Below are positions 32,863 to 41,591 of a stretch of DNA of 64,000 bases, piece after piece. The notes beneath the pieces were generated by a model that worked only from the letters and a program-made list of their open reading frames with translations, had not been told where the DNA came from and did not search any database. How positions within the stretch are numbered: the first letter of the stretch is position 1; every line of letters begins with the position of its first letter. Both the position numbers and the translations under genes were made by a program. This stretch comes from Paucibacter_B soli (GTDB taxonomy: Bacteria; Pseudomonadota; Gammaproteobacteria; Burkholderiales; Burkholderiaceae_C), in assembly GCF_037482845.1 (NCBI RefSeq), contig NZ_JBBHJW010000014.1:42111-106110 (forward strand), given 5' to 3'.

Positions 32863-35163
32863 ATGTCCACCACCGCCGCCAGTGCTGCCGGCCCCGTCTC
32901 GGGGCTGGACGCGTTCGATGATCCTGATCTGCTTGCCAGCTATACGCATTGGCAGACCCCAGCCGATGGTGTGCGCATCGGCGTCTCGCAGCTGCAGCTC
33001 ACCGGCATGCATTGCGCGGCCTGCGCCGGCATCATCGAGTCCGCCCTGAGGGCGCAGGCCGGCGTGCTTGGCGCCCAGGTGAACGCTGCGGCCGAGCGCC
33101 TGCAGCTGCACTGGGACCCGGCGCGCACCCGCATCAGCACCCTGGTGCAGGCGATCGCCGCGGCAGGCTATGGCGCCGCGCCGGATGCCGCCGCGCCGGC
33201 ACGCGAGCAGCGCGAGCGCGAGCGCCGCCAGGCGCTGTGGCGTTTGTTCGTTGCGGCGTTCCTGATGATGCAGGTGATGATGCTGGCCACGCCCATCTAT
33301 GTGGCAGATCCCGGCGATATGAGCGCCGACCTGCGCCAGCTGCTGCAGTGGGGCTCCTGGGTGCTGAGCCTGCCGGTGATGCTGTTCTCGGCCGGGCCAT
33401 TCTTCAGCTCTGCCTGGCGCCAGCTGCGTGCCCGCCAGCTGGGCATGGACGTGCCGGTGAGCCTGGGCCTGCTGGTGACCTTTGTGGCCAGCACCGGTGC
33501 CACCTTCGATCCCGCTGGCCCCTTCGGCCACGAGGTGTACTTCGATTCGCTCACCATGTTCGTCAGCTTTCTGCTGGCCGGGCGATTCCTGGAGTTGCGC
33601 GCGTGGCACCGCGTGGCGCAAAGCCTGGAGCAGGCGATGTCACGCCTGCCGGATCGCGTCGAGCGCCTGGAGCCGGACGGCAGCTGCAGCCAGGTGAGCC
33701 CGCAGCGCCTGCGTGCCGGGGACCTGGTGCGCGTGTTCGCCGGTCAGGCCTTTCCGGCCGACGGGCGCTTGGAGCAGGGCGTCACCGAGGCCGACGAGGC
33801 TTTGCTGAGCGGCGAGTCGCTGCCGGTGCCCAAGCGAGTTGGAGACGAGCTGGTGGCGGGCAGCATGAACCTGCATGCGCCGGTGCTGCTGCGGGTGCTG
33901 CGCGTAGGCGCGGACACGCGCTACGAGGGCATCGTGCAGCTGATGCGCAGCGCGCTGACGCAACGCCCGCGCGAGCTGCGCATGGCCGATCGCATCGCCG
34001 GGCCGTTTCTGTGGGGCGTGCTGCTGCTGGCCGGGTTGGCGGCGCTGGCCTGGCATTTCGTCGCGCCCGAGCGCGCCATCTGGGTGGCGGTGTCGGTGCT
34101 GATCGTCACCTGCCCCTGCGCGCTCTCGCTGGCCGGGCCCTCGGCCTGGCTGGCCGCGGCGGGCGCGCTGGCGCGGCGCGGCATCCTGCTGGGCCGCCTG
34201 GAAGCGCTTGAAACCCTGGCGCGTGTGGACATGGTGGTGCTGGACAAGACCGGCACGCTCACCGAAGACCGGCTGGTGCTGGCGGGCAACTGGCCGGCGC
34301 GGCCCGATGCCGAGTTGCTGGCCCAGGCTGCCGCGCTGGCTCACCACTCGCGCCACCCGATGGCGCTGGCGCTGGCGGCGGCGCATCCGGTGGACGAGCT
34401 TGCCAAGGCGCAGTGGCAGGACGTGCAGGAGCTGTCCGGGCGCGGTCTGCAGGCGCGCGATGCACAGGGTCGGCAATGGCGCTTGGGCAGCCTGGACTGG
34501 TTGGGTGCGGACGCTGCGCTGCTGCCCGAGGCGCAGCTCGCGTTTGGACGTGAGGGAAGCGAGGGAAGCGAGGGCCCGCAGGACGGCGTGCGCCTGATGC
34601 TGGCCTTTGACGAGCAGTTGCGCCCCGATGCCGCGGCCGCGATGCAGGCGCTGCGCGCACAGGGCCTGGGGACCCTGCTGCTGTCCGGCGATCTGCCGGC
34701 GCGCGCCGAGCGCGTGGCGCGGCAGGCCGGTGTGCAGGCGGCGCGCGGCGGCGTCAGCCCCGAGGGCAAGCTGGCCGCGGTGGCCGAGCTGCAGGCCCAG
34801 GGGCGCTGCGTGCTGATGGTGGGCGACGGCATCAACGATGCGCCGGTGCTGGCGCGTGCCGACGCCAGCCTGGCGATGGGGCAAGGCGCCCTGGTCGCCA
34901 AGGCGCAGGCGGATGGCATCGTGCTGTCGACACGGCTCGGCGATGTGGTGCTGGCGCGCGAACTGGCGCTGCGCACGCGTCGCGTGATACGCCAGAACCT
35001 GGGCTGGGCCGCGGCCTACAACGCGGCCTGCATCCCCCTGGCCCTGCTGGGCTATCTGCCGCCCTGGGCTGCCGGCATCGGCATGGCGGCGAGTTCGCTG
35101 TTCGTGATCCTCAACGCGCTACGGCTATCGCAAGCGCTGGGCCAAGAGCTGGGCAAGACCTGA
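32863..35163 (+). CDS. ccoI: copper-translocating P1B-type ATPase for cbb3 oxidase assembly (CcoI/FixI)
   Basis: 766 aa. An N-terminal metal-binding domain has GMHCAACAG (C51, C54). The transmembrane metal site is C417-P-C419 in VTCPCALSLAGPS. The phosphorylation motif DKTGTLT begins at D461, the HP motif is in HHSRHPMALAL and the hinge is GDGINDAPVL. The position before ccoS-ccoNOQP identifies it as the pump delivering copper for the CcoN CuB site. An ATG at 32806 is in frame, but it lies upstream of the transcription start implied by the FNR box, so ATG 32863 is preferred. A short in-frame 9-bp repeat (34552-34575) encodes an EGSEGSEG insert near residues 564-571. Confidence 0.93.
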   Translation: MSTTAASAAGPVSGLDAFDDPDLLASYTHWQTPADGVRIGVSQLQLTGMHCAACAGIIESALRAQAGVLGAQVNAAAERLQLHWDPARTRISTLVQAIAAAGYGAAPDAAAPAREQRERERRQALWRLFVAAFLMMQVMMLATPIYVADPGDMSADLRQLLQWGSWVLSLPVMLFSAGPFFSSAWRQLRARQLGMDVPVSLGLLVTFVASTGATFDPAGPFGHEVYFDSLTMFVSFLLAGRFLELRAWHRVAQSLEQAMSRLPDRVERLEPDGSCSQVSPQRLRAGDLVRVFAGQAFPADGRLEQGVTEADEALLSGESLPVPKRVGDELVAGSMNLHAPVLLRVLRVGADTRYEGIVQLMRSALTQRPRELRMADRIAGPFLWGVLLLAGLAALAWHFVAPERAIWVAVSVLIVTCPCALSLAGPSAWLAAAGALARRGILLGRLEALETLARVDMVVLDKTGTLTEDRLVLAGNWPARPDAELLAQAAALAHHSRHPMALALAAAHPVDELAKAQWQDVQELSGRGLQARDAQGRQWRLGSLDWLGADAALLPEAQLAFGREGSEGSEGPQDGVRLMLAFDEQLRPDAAAAMQALRAQGLGTLLLSGDLPARAERVARQAGVQAARGGVSPEGKLAAVAELQAQGRCVLMVGDGINDAPVLARADASLAMGQGALVAKAQADGIVLSTRLGDVVLARELALRTRRVIRQNLGWAAAYNAACIPLALLGYLPPWAAGIGMAASSLFVILNALRLSQALGQELGKT

Positions 35164-35167
35164 CACC

Positions 35168-35350
35168 ATGGAAATCCTGTATTTGCTGATCCCGCTGTCG
35201 GTGGTGCTGGTGCTGCTGATCGTGGGCGTGTTCGGTTGGGCCATCAACAACGGGCAGTTGGACGATCTGGAGCGCGAGGGCGGGCGCATTCTGGAGGATG
35301 AAACCGTGGTGGTTGACGGCGATCAAGCTCGGCCGCCGCAACAACCCTAA
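35168..35350 (+). CDS. ccoS: cbb3-type oxidase assembly protein CcoS
   Basis: 60 aa. One membrane helix (about 3-25, MEILYLLIPLSVVLVLLIVGVFGWAI in part) is followed by the conserved NNGQLDDLEREGGRILED tail of CcoS/FixS. It is required for cofactor insertion into cbb3 oxidase. It starts 4 bases after ccoI. Its last codons contain the FNR box that appears to drive ccoN. Confidence 0.95.
   Translation: MEILYLLIPLSVVLVLLIVGVFGWAINNGQLDDLEREGGRILEDETVVVDGDQARPPQQP
35313..35326 (+). promoter_or_regulatory. FNR-type box inside the end of ccoS, upstream of ccoN
   Basis: TTGAC-GGCG-ATCAA is an excellent FNR/ANR site. AAGAAT at 35349-35354 sits 32 bases from its centre as a possible -10 element, predicting a start near 35361 and a leader of about 32 bases to the ccoN ATG. 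Confidence 0.75.
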
Positions 35351-35392
35351 GAATCGCCGGGTTTATCTAGAAAATGTGTAAGGAGCACGTCA

Positions 35393-36832
35393 ATGGCTAG
35401 TGTCTCGCAACCGGGTGGGCCGGTGTATGAGGACGGCGTCGTACGCGCGTTTGCGCTTGCGGCCGTCCTGTGGGGCGTGGTCGGCATGCTGGTCGGCGTC
35501 ATTTGCGCCGCCCAACTCGCCTGGCCCGAACTCAATCTGGGAATCCCTTTCCTGAGCTATGGCCGCTTGCGCCCATTGCACACGAACGCGGTGATCTTCG
35601 CCTTCGGCGGTTGCACGCTGTTTGCGACCGCCTACCATGTGGTGCAGCGCACCGGCCAGACGCGCTTGTTCGCGCCCGGCCTGGCTTGGTTCACCTTCTG
35701 GGGCTGGCAGCTGGTGATCCTGGCGGCGGCGATCAGCCTGCCAATGGGCTTCACGCAGGGCAAGGAATACGCCGAGCTGGAATGGCCGATCGACATCCTC
35801 ATCACCGTCGTGTGGGTCTCGTATGCCATCGTGTTTTTCGGCACCGTGGGCACCCGCAAGATCCGCCACATCTATGTGGCGAACTGGTTCTTCGGCGCCT
35901 TCATCATTGCCGTGGCCTTGCTGCACCTGGTCAACAGTGCCGCCATCCCCGTCAGCCTGACGAAGAGCTACTCCGCCTATGCCGGCGTGCAGGACGCCAT
36001 GGTGCAGTGGTGGTACGGCCATAACGCCGTGGGCTTCTTCCTGACCGCGGGCTTCCTCGGCATGATGTACTACTACATCCCCAAGCAGGCCGGCCGCCCG
36101 GTGTACAGCTACCGCCTGTCGATCGTGCATTTCTGGGCGCTGATCTTCACCTATATGTGGGCGGGCCCGCACCATCTGCACTACACCGCGCTGCCCGATT
36201 GGGCGCAATCGGTGGGCATGGTGTTCTCGCTGGTGCTGCTGGCGCCCAGCTGGGGCGGCATGATCAACGGCATCATGACGCTCTCGGGTGCCTGGCACAA
36301 ACTGCGTGACGACCCGATCCTGAAGTTCCTGATCGTCTCGCTGTCCTTCTACGGCATGTCGACCTTCGAAGGCCCGATGATGTCGATCAAGACGGTGAAC
36401 GCGCTCTCGCACTACACCGACTGGACCATTGGCCATGTGCACTCGGGTGCCCTGGGCTGGGTGGGGCTGATCTCGATGGGCTGCCTCTACCACCTGATCC
36501 CGCGCATGTTCGGCCGCGTGGAGATGTACTCCAAGCGCGCCATCGAGCTGCACTTCTGGGTCGCCACCATCGGCATCGTGCTCTACATCGCCGCGATGTG
36601 GATCGCCGGCGTGATGCAGGGCCTGATGTGGCGTGCGGTCAACCCCGACGGCACCCTGGTCTACACCTTCGTGGAAAGCGTCAAGGCCACCTATCCCTTC
36701 TATGTGATCCGCCTCGGCGGCGGCCTGCTCTACCTGAGCGGCATGCTGATCATGGGCTGGAACGTGGTGAAGACCATGCAGGTGGGCAAGGCTCAGGCCG
36801 TGACCATCCCCGCCGTGGCCGCCCACGCCTGA
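35393..36832 (+). CDS. ccoN: cytochrome cbb3 oxidase subunit I
   Basis: 479 aa, about twelve membrane helices. This is the haem-copper catalytic subunit that reduces oxygen and pumps protons. The first haem histidine is in RLRPLHTNAVIFAFGG. The CuB/haem region has QWWYGHNAVGFF, AGPHHLHYTALPDW and later GHVHSGALGW histidines. Good AAGGAG ribosome site. First gene of ccoNOQP. Confidence 0.97.
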   Translation: MASVSQPGGPVYEDGVVRAFALAAVLWGVVGMLVGVICAAQLAWPELNLGIPFLSYGRLRPLHTNAVIFAFGGCTLFATAYHVVQRTGQTRLFAPGLAWFTFWGWQLVILAAAISLPMGFTQGKEYAELEWPIDILITVVWVSYAIVFFGTVGTRKIRHIYVANWFFGAFIIAVALLHLVNSAAIPVSLTKSYSAYAGVQDAMVQWWYGHNAVGFFLTAGFLGMMYYYIPKQAGRPVYSYRLSIVHFWALIFTYMWAGPHHLHYTALPDWAQSVGMVFSLVLLAPSWGGMINGIMTLSGAWHKLRDDPILKFLIVSLSFYGMSTFEGPMMSIKTVNALSHYTDWTIGHVHSGALGWVGLISMGCLYHLIPRMFGRVEMYSKRAIELHFWVATIGIVLYIAAMWIAGVMQGLMWRAVNPDGTLVYTFVESVKATYPFYVIRLGGGLLYLSGMLIMGWNVVKTMQVGKAQAVTIPAVAAHA

Positions 36833-36850
36833 AGCAGACGGAGTCAACAA

Positions 36851-37474
36851 ATGGCAAATAGCAATCACGCCGTCGCTGGTCACGAGAAGATTGAAACCAG
36901 CAATTTCCTGATGATCGTGTTGGTGCTGCTGACGGTGGTCGTCGGCGGCATCGTCGAAATCGTGCCGCTGTTCTTCCAGCGCTCCACCACGCAGGCCGTG
37001 GAAGGTCTCAAGCCCTATACCGCGCTGCAACTGGCCGGCCGGGACATCTACATCCGCGAGGGCTGCTACAACTGCCACTCGCAGATGATTCGCCCCTTCC
37101 GCGCCGAGACCATGCGCTACGGCCATTACTCGGTGGCCGGCGAATTCGTCTACGACCACCCCTTCCAATGGGGCAGCAAGCGCACCGGGCCGGACCTGCA
37201 GCGCGTGGGCGGCAAGTACAGCGATGAATGGCATCGTATCCACATGACCAATCCGCGCGACCTGGTGCCCGAGTCGAACATGCCGGCCTACCCCTGGCTG
37301 GCCAAGGCCAGCGTCAACCCGGCCGACATGGCGCCCAAGTTCCGCGCCCTGCGCACGGTGGGCGTGCCCTATACCGAAGACGACATCGCCAAGGCTGGCG
37401 ATGAGGTCAAGGGCAAGACCGAGCTGGACGCGGTGATCGCCTACCTGCAGGTCATGGGCACCGCGCTCAAGTAA
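36851..37474 (+). CDS. ccoO: cytochrome cbb3 oxidase subunit II (monohaem cytochrome c)
   Basis: 207 aa. An N-terminal membrane anchor (about 18-42) precedes a periplasmic cytochrome c domain with the single haem motif C72-Y-N-C75-H76 and the conserved SQMIRPFRAE that follows. A methionine ligand is likely in ESNMPAYPWL. It passes electrons from CcoP to CcoN. Confidence 0.97.
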   Translation: MANSNHAVAGHEKIETSNFLMIVLVLLTVVVGGIVEIVPLFFQRSTTQAVEGLKPYTALQLAGRDIYIREGCYNCHSQMIRPFRAETMRYGHYSVAGEFVYDHPFQWGSKRTGPDLQRVGGKYSDEWHRIHMTNPRDLVPESNMPAYPWLAKASVNPADMAPKFRALRTVGVPYTEDDIAKAGDEVKGKTELDAVIAYLQVMGTALK

Positions 37475-37483
37475 GGAGTGACC

Positions 37484-37660
37484 ATGGATATCAATGACCT
37501 GAGAGCGGGCTTCACCCTGCTGTCGCTGCTGATGTTTGTGGGCATTGCCCTGTGGGCCTACTCCAAGCGCAATCTGCACCGTTTCGATGAGGTGGCCGCC
37601 GTCCCCTTGCTGGACGATGACGTGCCAGCCGAACCCAAGCTCTCCAGGAGGCCTGAATGA
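37484..37660 (+). CDS. ccoQ: cytochrome cbb3 oxidase subunit CcoQ
   Basis: 58 aa single-span protein (helix about 10-28), with the usual YSKRNLHRFDEV segment after the helix. It stabilises the complex. ATG 37484 follows TAAGGAGTGACC; a GTG two codons earlier is less likely. It overlaps ccoP by 4 bases. Confidence 0.93.
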   Translation: MDINDLRAGFTLLSLLMFVGIALWAYSKRNLHRFDEVAAVPLLDDDVPAEPKLSRRPE

Positions 37661-38571
37661 GTGACTTTTTCTCCCATGGCTGGTCGGTCTTCGTGGCCGG
37701 CGCCACCATCCTTGGCCTGCTGCTGTGCCTGGTGCTGTTGATCATCGCCAGCCGCCGCCGCATCATGGCCAACGACAACACCACCGGCCATATCTGGGAC
37801 GAGGACCTGCGTGAACTGAACAACCCGCTGCCGCGCTGGTGGATGGGCTTGTTCGTGCTGACGGTGCTGTTCGCTGGCATCTACCTGGCCATGTATCCGG
37901 GTCTGGGCAGCACCGAGGGCAGCCTGAAGTGGACCAGCACCGGCCAGTACGAGGCCGAGCAGGCCAAGGCGCGCGCCGCACTCGAGGGCGTCTACGCCAA
38001 GTACGCGGCCATGCCGGCCGAGGCCCTGGCCAAGGACCCGCAGGCGATGGGCATTGGTGAGCGCCTGTTCGCCAACAACTGCGCCGGCTGCCATGGCTCG
38101 GACGCCAAGGGCTCCAAGGGCTTCCCCAACCTGACCGACAGCGACTGGCTCTATGGCGGTGCCCATGACACCATCATCGAAACCATCAGCAAGGGCCGCA
38201 ACGGCGTGATGCCGCCGATGGCCGCCGCGGTGGGCACGCCGGAAGACGTGCGCAATGTGGCCAACTATGTGCTGAGCCTGTCGGGCAGCCCGCACAACTC
38301 GATCGCGGCCCAGCTGGGCAAGCCCAAGTTCGGTGCTTGCGCGGCCTGCCATGGCCCGGACGGCAAGGGCAACCAGGCCCTGGGTGCGCCCAACCTGACC
38401 GACAAGGTCTGGCTGCATGGCTGGGGCGAAGATGCGGTGACGGCGATGATCAACAACGGCAAGAACAACGTCATGCCCGCCCACGCCGCGCGCCTGAGCC
38501 CCGAGCAGATCCGGGTGCTGGCGGCCTATGTGTGGAGCCTGTCGCAAACCACCGCAGTGGCCGCGAAGTAA
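37657..38571 (+). CDS. ccoP: cytochrome cbb3 oxidase subunit III (dihaem cytochrome c)
   Basis: 304 aa. Two membrane segments (about 8-30 and 60-80) are separated by the conserved HIWDEDLRELNNPLPRWW stretch. Two periplasmic cytochrome c domains follow, with haem motifs C142AGCH146 and C228AACH232 and later methionine ligands in NGVMPPM and NNVMPAH. It is the electron entry subunit. Confidence 0.97.
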   Translation: MSDFFSHGWSVFVAGATILGLLLCLVLLIIASRRRIMANDNTTGHIWDEDLRELNNPLPRWWMGLFVLTVLFAGIYLAMYPGLGSTEGSLKWTSTGQYEAEQAKARAALEGVYAKYAAMPAEALAKDPQAMGIGERLFANNCAGCHGSDAKGSKGFPNLTDSDWLYGGAHDTIIETISKGRNGVMPPMAAAVGTPEDVRNVANYVLSLSGSPHNSIAAQLGKPKFGACAACHGPDGKGNQALGAPNLTDKVWLHGWGEDAVTAMINNGKNNVMPAHAARLSPEQIRVLAAYVWSLSQTTAVAAK

Positions 38572-38595
38572 GAAGCAGGGAAAAAGCAGCAACTG

Positions 38596-40053
38596 ATGAG
38601 CAGCGAAGCCAGCGCCACGACCCAGCCCAGCCAGCGCGGCGGTGATGCCGCCGTGGAGATGGTTTCGCTCTATCAGGCACAGAAGAAGATCTACCCCCGC
38701 GCCGTCACAGGCTGGTTTGCGACCTGGCGCTGGAGCCTGGTCTGGATCACGCAGCTGCTGTTCTACGGCCTGCCCTGGTTGACTTGGAACGGCCGCCAGG
38801 CCGTGCTCTTCGACCTGGGCGCGCGCCGTTTCTATATCTTCGAACTGGTCCTGTATCCGCAGGACTTCATCTTCCTGACCGGGATCCTGCTGATCTCGGC
38901 CTATGCGTTGTTCCTCTTCACCGCGGTGGCGGGGCGGCTGTGGTGCGGCTACGCCTGCCCGCAGACCGTCTACACCGAGATCTTCATGTGGGTGGAGCAG
39001 CGCTTCGAAGGCGATCGCGCCGCACGCATTCGGCTCGACGCTGGCCCCTGGAATGCCGAGAAGCTGGCCCGCAAGGGCGGCAAGCAGCTGGTCTGGCTGA
39101 GCCTGGGCCTGTGGACCGGCTTCAGCTTTGTCGGCTACTTTACGCCCATCAAGCTGCTGGGCAGCGAGGCCCTGGCGCTGAGCTTCGGGCCCTGGGAATG
39201 GTTCTGGGTGCTGTTCTACGGCTTTGCCACCTATGGCAACGCAGGCTATATGCGCGAGCAGGTCTGCAAATACATGTGTCCCTATGCGCGCTTCCAGAGC
39301 GCCATGTTCGACAAGGACACGTTGATCATCAGCTACGACGCCGAGCGCGGCGAGCCGCGCGGCGCGCGCGGGCGCAAGGCCGACCCGCAGCAGCTCGGGC
39401 TGGGCGCCTGCATAGACTGCAATCTGTGCGTGCATGTCTGCCCCACCGGCATCGACATCCGCCGTGGCCTGCAATACGAATGCATAGGCTGCGCCGCCTG
39501 CGTCGATGTATGCAACGGCGTGATGGACAAGATGGGCTATGCGCGTGGCCTGGTGCGCTACGACACCCAGAACGGCCTGGCGCAGCACCTGACCCGCAGC
39601 CAGCTGCTGGCGCGCATGTTCCGTCCGCGCGTGCTGATCTACACCGCCATCCTTCTCGTCGTCAGCACGGCATTGATGGCGAGCATTGCGCTGCGCACCA
39701 CCTTCAAGGTGGACGTGGTGCGCGACCGGGCCGCGCTGGCGCGGCAGGTCGAGGACGGCTATGTGGAAAACGTCTACCGCCTGCAGATCATGAATGCCAC
39801 CGAGCAGGAACAGCGCTTCACGCTGGCGGCCTCCGGCCTGCCGGGCCTGCGCATGCAGCCCGCGCCGGAGGTTGTGGCGGTCGGGCCCGCCGAAGCGCGC
39901 TGGATCTCGGTGGCGCTGCGTGTGCCGCCCGAGGTCGCGGCCAGCGCGGGCGCCGGCGCCCATGCGATCCAGTTCGAAATCCGCCGCCTCGCCAGCCCGG
40001 GTACCGACGCCGGTAGCCTGATGGAAAAATCAACCTTTGTGCTGCCGCGTTGA
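38596..40053 (+). CDS. ccoG: cbb3 oxidase accessory protein CcoG/FixG (4Fe-4S, cupric reductase type)
   Basis: 485 aa. Five membrane helices include the CGYACPQTVYTEIFMWVE segment. The two ferredoxin clusters are C272-C275-C278-C282 and C296-C299-C302-C306. An Ig-like periplasmic C-terminal domain (about 365-485) follows. CcoG proteins reduce Cu(II) so CcoI and partners can load copper into the oxidase. It is 24 bases after ccoP and part of the same transcript. Confidence 0.96.
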   Translation: MSSEASATTQPSQRGGDAAVEMVSLYQAQKKIYPRAVTGWFATWRWSLVWITQLLFYGLPWLTWNGRQAVLFDLGARRFYIFELVLYPQDFIFLTGILLISAYALFLFTAVAGRLWCGYACPQTVYTEIFMWVEQRFEGDRAARIRLDAGPWNAEKLARKGGKQLVWLSLGLWTGFSFVGYFTPIKLLGSEALALSFGPWEWFWVLFYGFATYGNAGYMREQVCKYMCPYARFQSAMFDKDTLIISYDAERGEPRGARGRKADPQQLGLGACIDCNLCVHVCPTGIDIRRGLQYECIGCAACVDVCNGVMDKMGYARGLVRYDTQNGLAQHLTRSQLLARMFRPRVLIYTAILLVVSTALMASIALRTTFKVDVVRDRAALARQVEDGYVENVYRLQIMNATEQEQRFTLAASGLPGLRMQPAPEVVAVGPAEARWISVALRVPPEVAASAGAGAHAIQFEIRRLASPGTDAGSLMEKSTFVLPR

Positions 40054-40084
40054 GCGGCGGCCAAGCGACCAGAAAGAGCAAGCC

Positions 40085-40339
40085 ATGAGCAAACAGCAAG
40101 ACCTGACCCCGGCCGACAAGCCTGCGCCCTGGTGGCGTGAACGCATGATGTGGCTGGTGGTGGGCGGCCCGTCGGTGGTGATCGTTGCCTGCATCGCCAC
40201 GCTGACGCTGGCAATCCGCTTCCCGGATCCGGTCATCGAGACCAAGGCCCGTCCGTCGGCCGACAGTGCCGAAGAGCAGGGCGCGGCCCTGCAGCCCGCG
40301 ATCAAGGCCCGCAACCATGCGGCGACGGGCGGCCACTGA
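40085..40339 (+). CDS. small FixH-like membrane protein
   Basis: 84 aa starting at ATG 40085, with one membrane helix at about 20-42 (MMWLVVGGPSVVIVACIATLTLAIRF in part) preceded by a PWWRERMMWL amphipathic segment, then a short soluble tail. Its position after ccoG and its topology match CcoH/FixH, but it is roughly half the usual length and lacks most of the periplasmic domain. It is best treated as a truncated-type FixH relative in the oxidase operon. Confidence 0.65.
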   Translation: MSKQQDLTPADKPAPWWRERMMWLVVGGPSVVIVACIATLTLAIRFPDPVIETKARPSADSAEEQGAALQPAIKARNHAATGGH

Positions 40340-40369
40340 GGCCGCAAACTCGCAAGCCGAGGGGGACGC

Positions 40370-40654
40370 ATGGACGATGCAGCTTTGGAGCGCAGACCAG
40401 GTGACCGGCCGGGGCTGGTGCGTTCGGCCATGCTCATCCTCTGGCCGGCCTTCTTCATGGCCGGGGTGACCTTGGCGCTGGTGTTTGCGGTAGTGGACCC
40501 GAGCGACCTGAGCTGGTTCGGTGCGGCGCCGATGGCGCTGCCGCGCGCGGCGATCTACACGCTCAGCTTCTTCATCTTCTGGCTGCTCATCAGCATCGCA
40601 GCGGCGATGTCGCTGTACCTGTCCAAACAACAAAGCCCGCCGGAGGCGGGCTAG
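40370..40654 (+). CDS. two-span membrane protein of unknown function in the cco operon
   Basis: 94 aa. Two helices lie at about 20-42 (LILWPAFFMAGVTLALVFAVVD in part) and 60-84 (IYTLSFFIFWLLISIAAAMSLYL). The ATG follows a GGGGGA ribosome site. No family is recognised. It ends the oxidase-assembly block. Its last codons overlap the fnr terminator hairpin. Confidence 0.65.
   Translation: MDDAALERRPGDRPGLVRSAMLILWPAFFMAGVTLALVFAVVDPSDLSWFGAAPMALPRAAIYTLSFFIFWLLISIAAAMSLYLSKQQSPPEAG
40634..40652 (-). terminator. terminator of fnr
   Basis: AGCCCGCC (40634-40641) pairs with GGCGGGCT (40645-40652) over a 3-base loop. Read on the minus strand it runs into TTGTTGTTTGG. On the plus strand no T-tract follows. 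Confidence 0.75.
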
Positions 40655-40676
40655 CGTCGGTCTGCGGCGAAGCCGC

Positions 40677-41492
40677 TCAGCAGGTGGTGCTGTTGACCAG
40701 CTTCTGCAGCCCCGGCTGATCCATGATGCGGATCTGGCGCTGCTTCACTTCCAGCAGGCCGTCTTCCTGGAACTTTGAGAAGGTGCGGCTGACCGTCTCC
40801 AGTTTCAGGCCCAGATAGCTGCCGATTTCCTCGCGCGTCATGCGCAGCACCAGGGCCGAGGCCGAGAAGCCACGCGCCTGCAGTCGCTGGGTGAGGTTGA
40901 GCAAGAAGGCCGCCAGGCGCTCCTCGGCACGCATGCTGCCCAAGAGCAGCATCACGCCATGGTCGCGCACGATTTCGCGGCTCATGATCTTGTGGAACTG
41001 ATGCTGCAGATCGGTGAACTCGCGCGACAGCTCTTCCAGCTGGCTGTAGGGGATCACGCAGACCTGCGAGTCCTCCAGGGCCACGGCGTCGCAGCTGTGG
41101 CGGTCATTGCTGATGCCGTCAAGGCCCAGCAACTCGCCGGCCATCTGGAAGCCGGTGACCTGGTCGCGCCCGTCTTCGGACGACACACAGGTCTTGAAGA
41201 AACCGGTGCGCACCGCGTAGAGCGACTGGAAGGAGTCCCCGGTACGGAACAGCGTGTCGCCGCGTTCGACATTGCGGCGTGTGGCCACCAGGGCGTCCAG
41301 TTGATCCAGGTCACCCTTGGACAGGCCGACGGGCAAGCACAACTCCCGCAGGTTGCAACTGGAACAAGCTACCTTGAAGGGCTCGATCTTGATGGCGTGG
41401 TTGGCATTCATGTGGCGAATTATCGTGGCTGGCCCGGGAGCTGGGGCGGATTCCGCGCCCGACGGCGTGCCTGTGTGCATAGAGTTGAACAT
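40677..41492 (-). CDS. fnr: FNR oxygen-sensing transcription regulator
   Basis: 271 aa, CRP/FNR family. The four cluster ligands for oxygen-labile [4Fe-4S] are present: C43, C46 and C52 (ACSSCNLRELC) and C145 (SQVCVIPY). The cAMP-like beta-roll has GDSFQSLYAVRTGFFK. The recognition helix EEIGSYLGLKLETVSRTFSKF gives FNR-type E-SR contacts to TTGAT half-sites. I chose ATG 41492 because GAGGAG lies 7 bases upstream; two internal ATGs lack ribosome sites. It lies next to the oxidase and hemN, which carry matching boxes. Confidence 0.95.
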   Translation of the reverse strand: MFNSMHTGTPSGAESAPAPGPATIIRHMNANHAIKIEPFKVACSSCNLRELCLPVGLSKGDLDQLDALVATRRNVERGDTLFRTGDSFQSLYAVRTGFFKTCVSSEDGRDQVTGFQMAGELLGLDGISNDRHSCDAVALEDSQVCVIPYSQLEELSREFTDLQHQFHKIMSREIVRDHGVMLLLGSMRAEERLAAFLLNLTQRLQARGFSASALVLRMTREEIGSYLGLKLETVSRTFSKFQEDGLLEVKQRQIRIMDQPGLQKLVNSTTC

Positions 41493-41542
41493 GATGCTCC
41501 TCAAGATTGACGCCATTCTTTCTCTATGCTTGCGCTGCAAGA

Positions 41543-41556
41543 TTGACCCAAGTCAA
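41543..41556. promoter_or_regulatory. FNR-type box between fnr and hemN
   Basis: TTGAC-CCAA-GTCAA is a perfectly symmetric FNR site. On the minus strand an AAGAAT -10-like hexamer at 41514-41519 is 33 bases from its centre, suited to fnr. On the plus strand the same spacing would place the hemN transcript start almost on the hemN ATG. Confidence 0.8.
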
Positions 41557-41591
41557 ACGCCGAGTCAACCGGCTTGGCACAGTACGGTCCC

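Noticed and set aside
35390..37579. 729-codon minus-strand frame over ccoN/ccoO
   Set aside because: It is antisense to catalytic oxidase genes with all haem ligands visible. The translation is His/Gln/Ala-rich and not protein-like.
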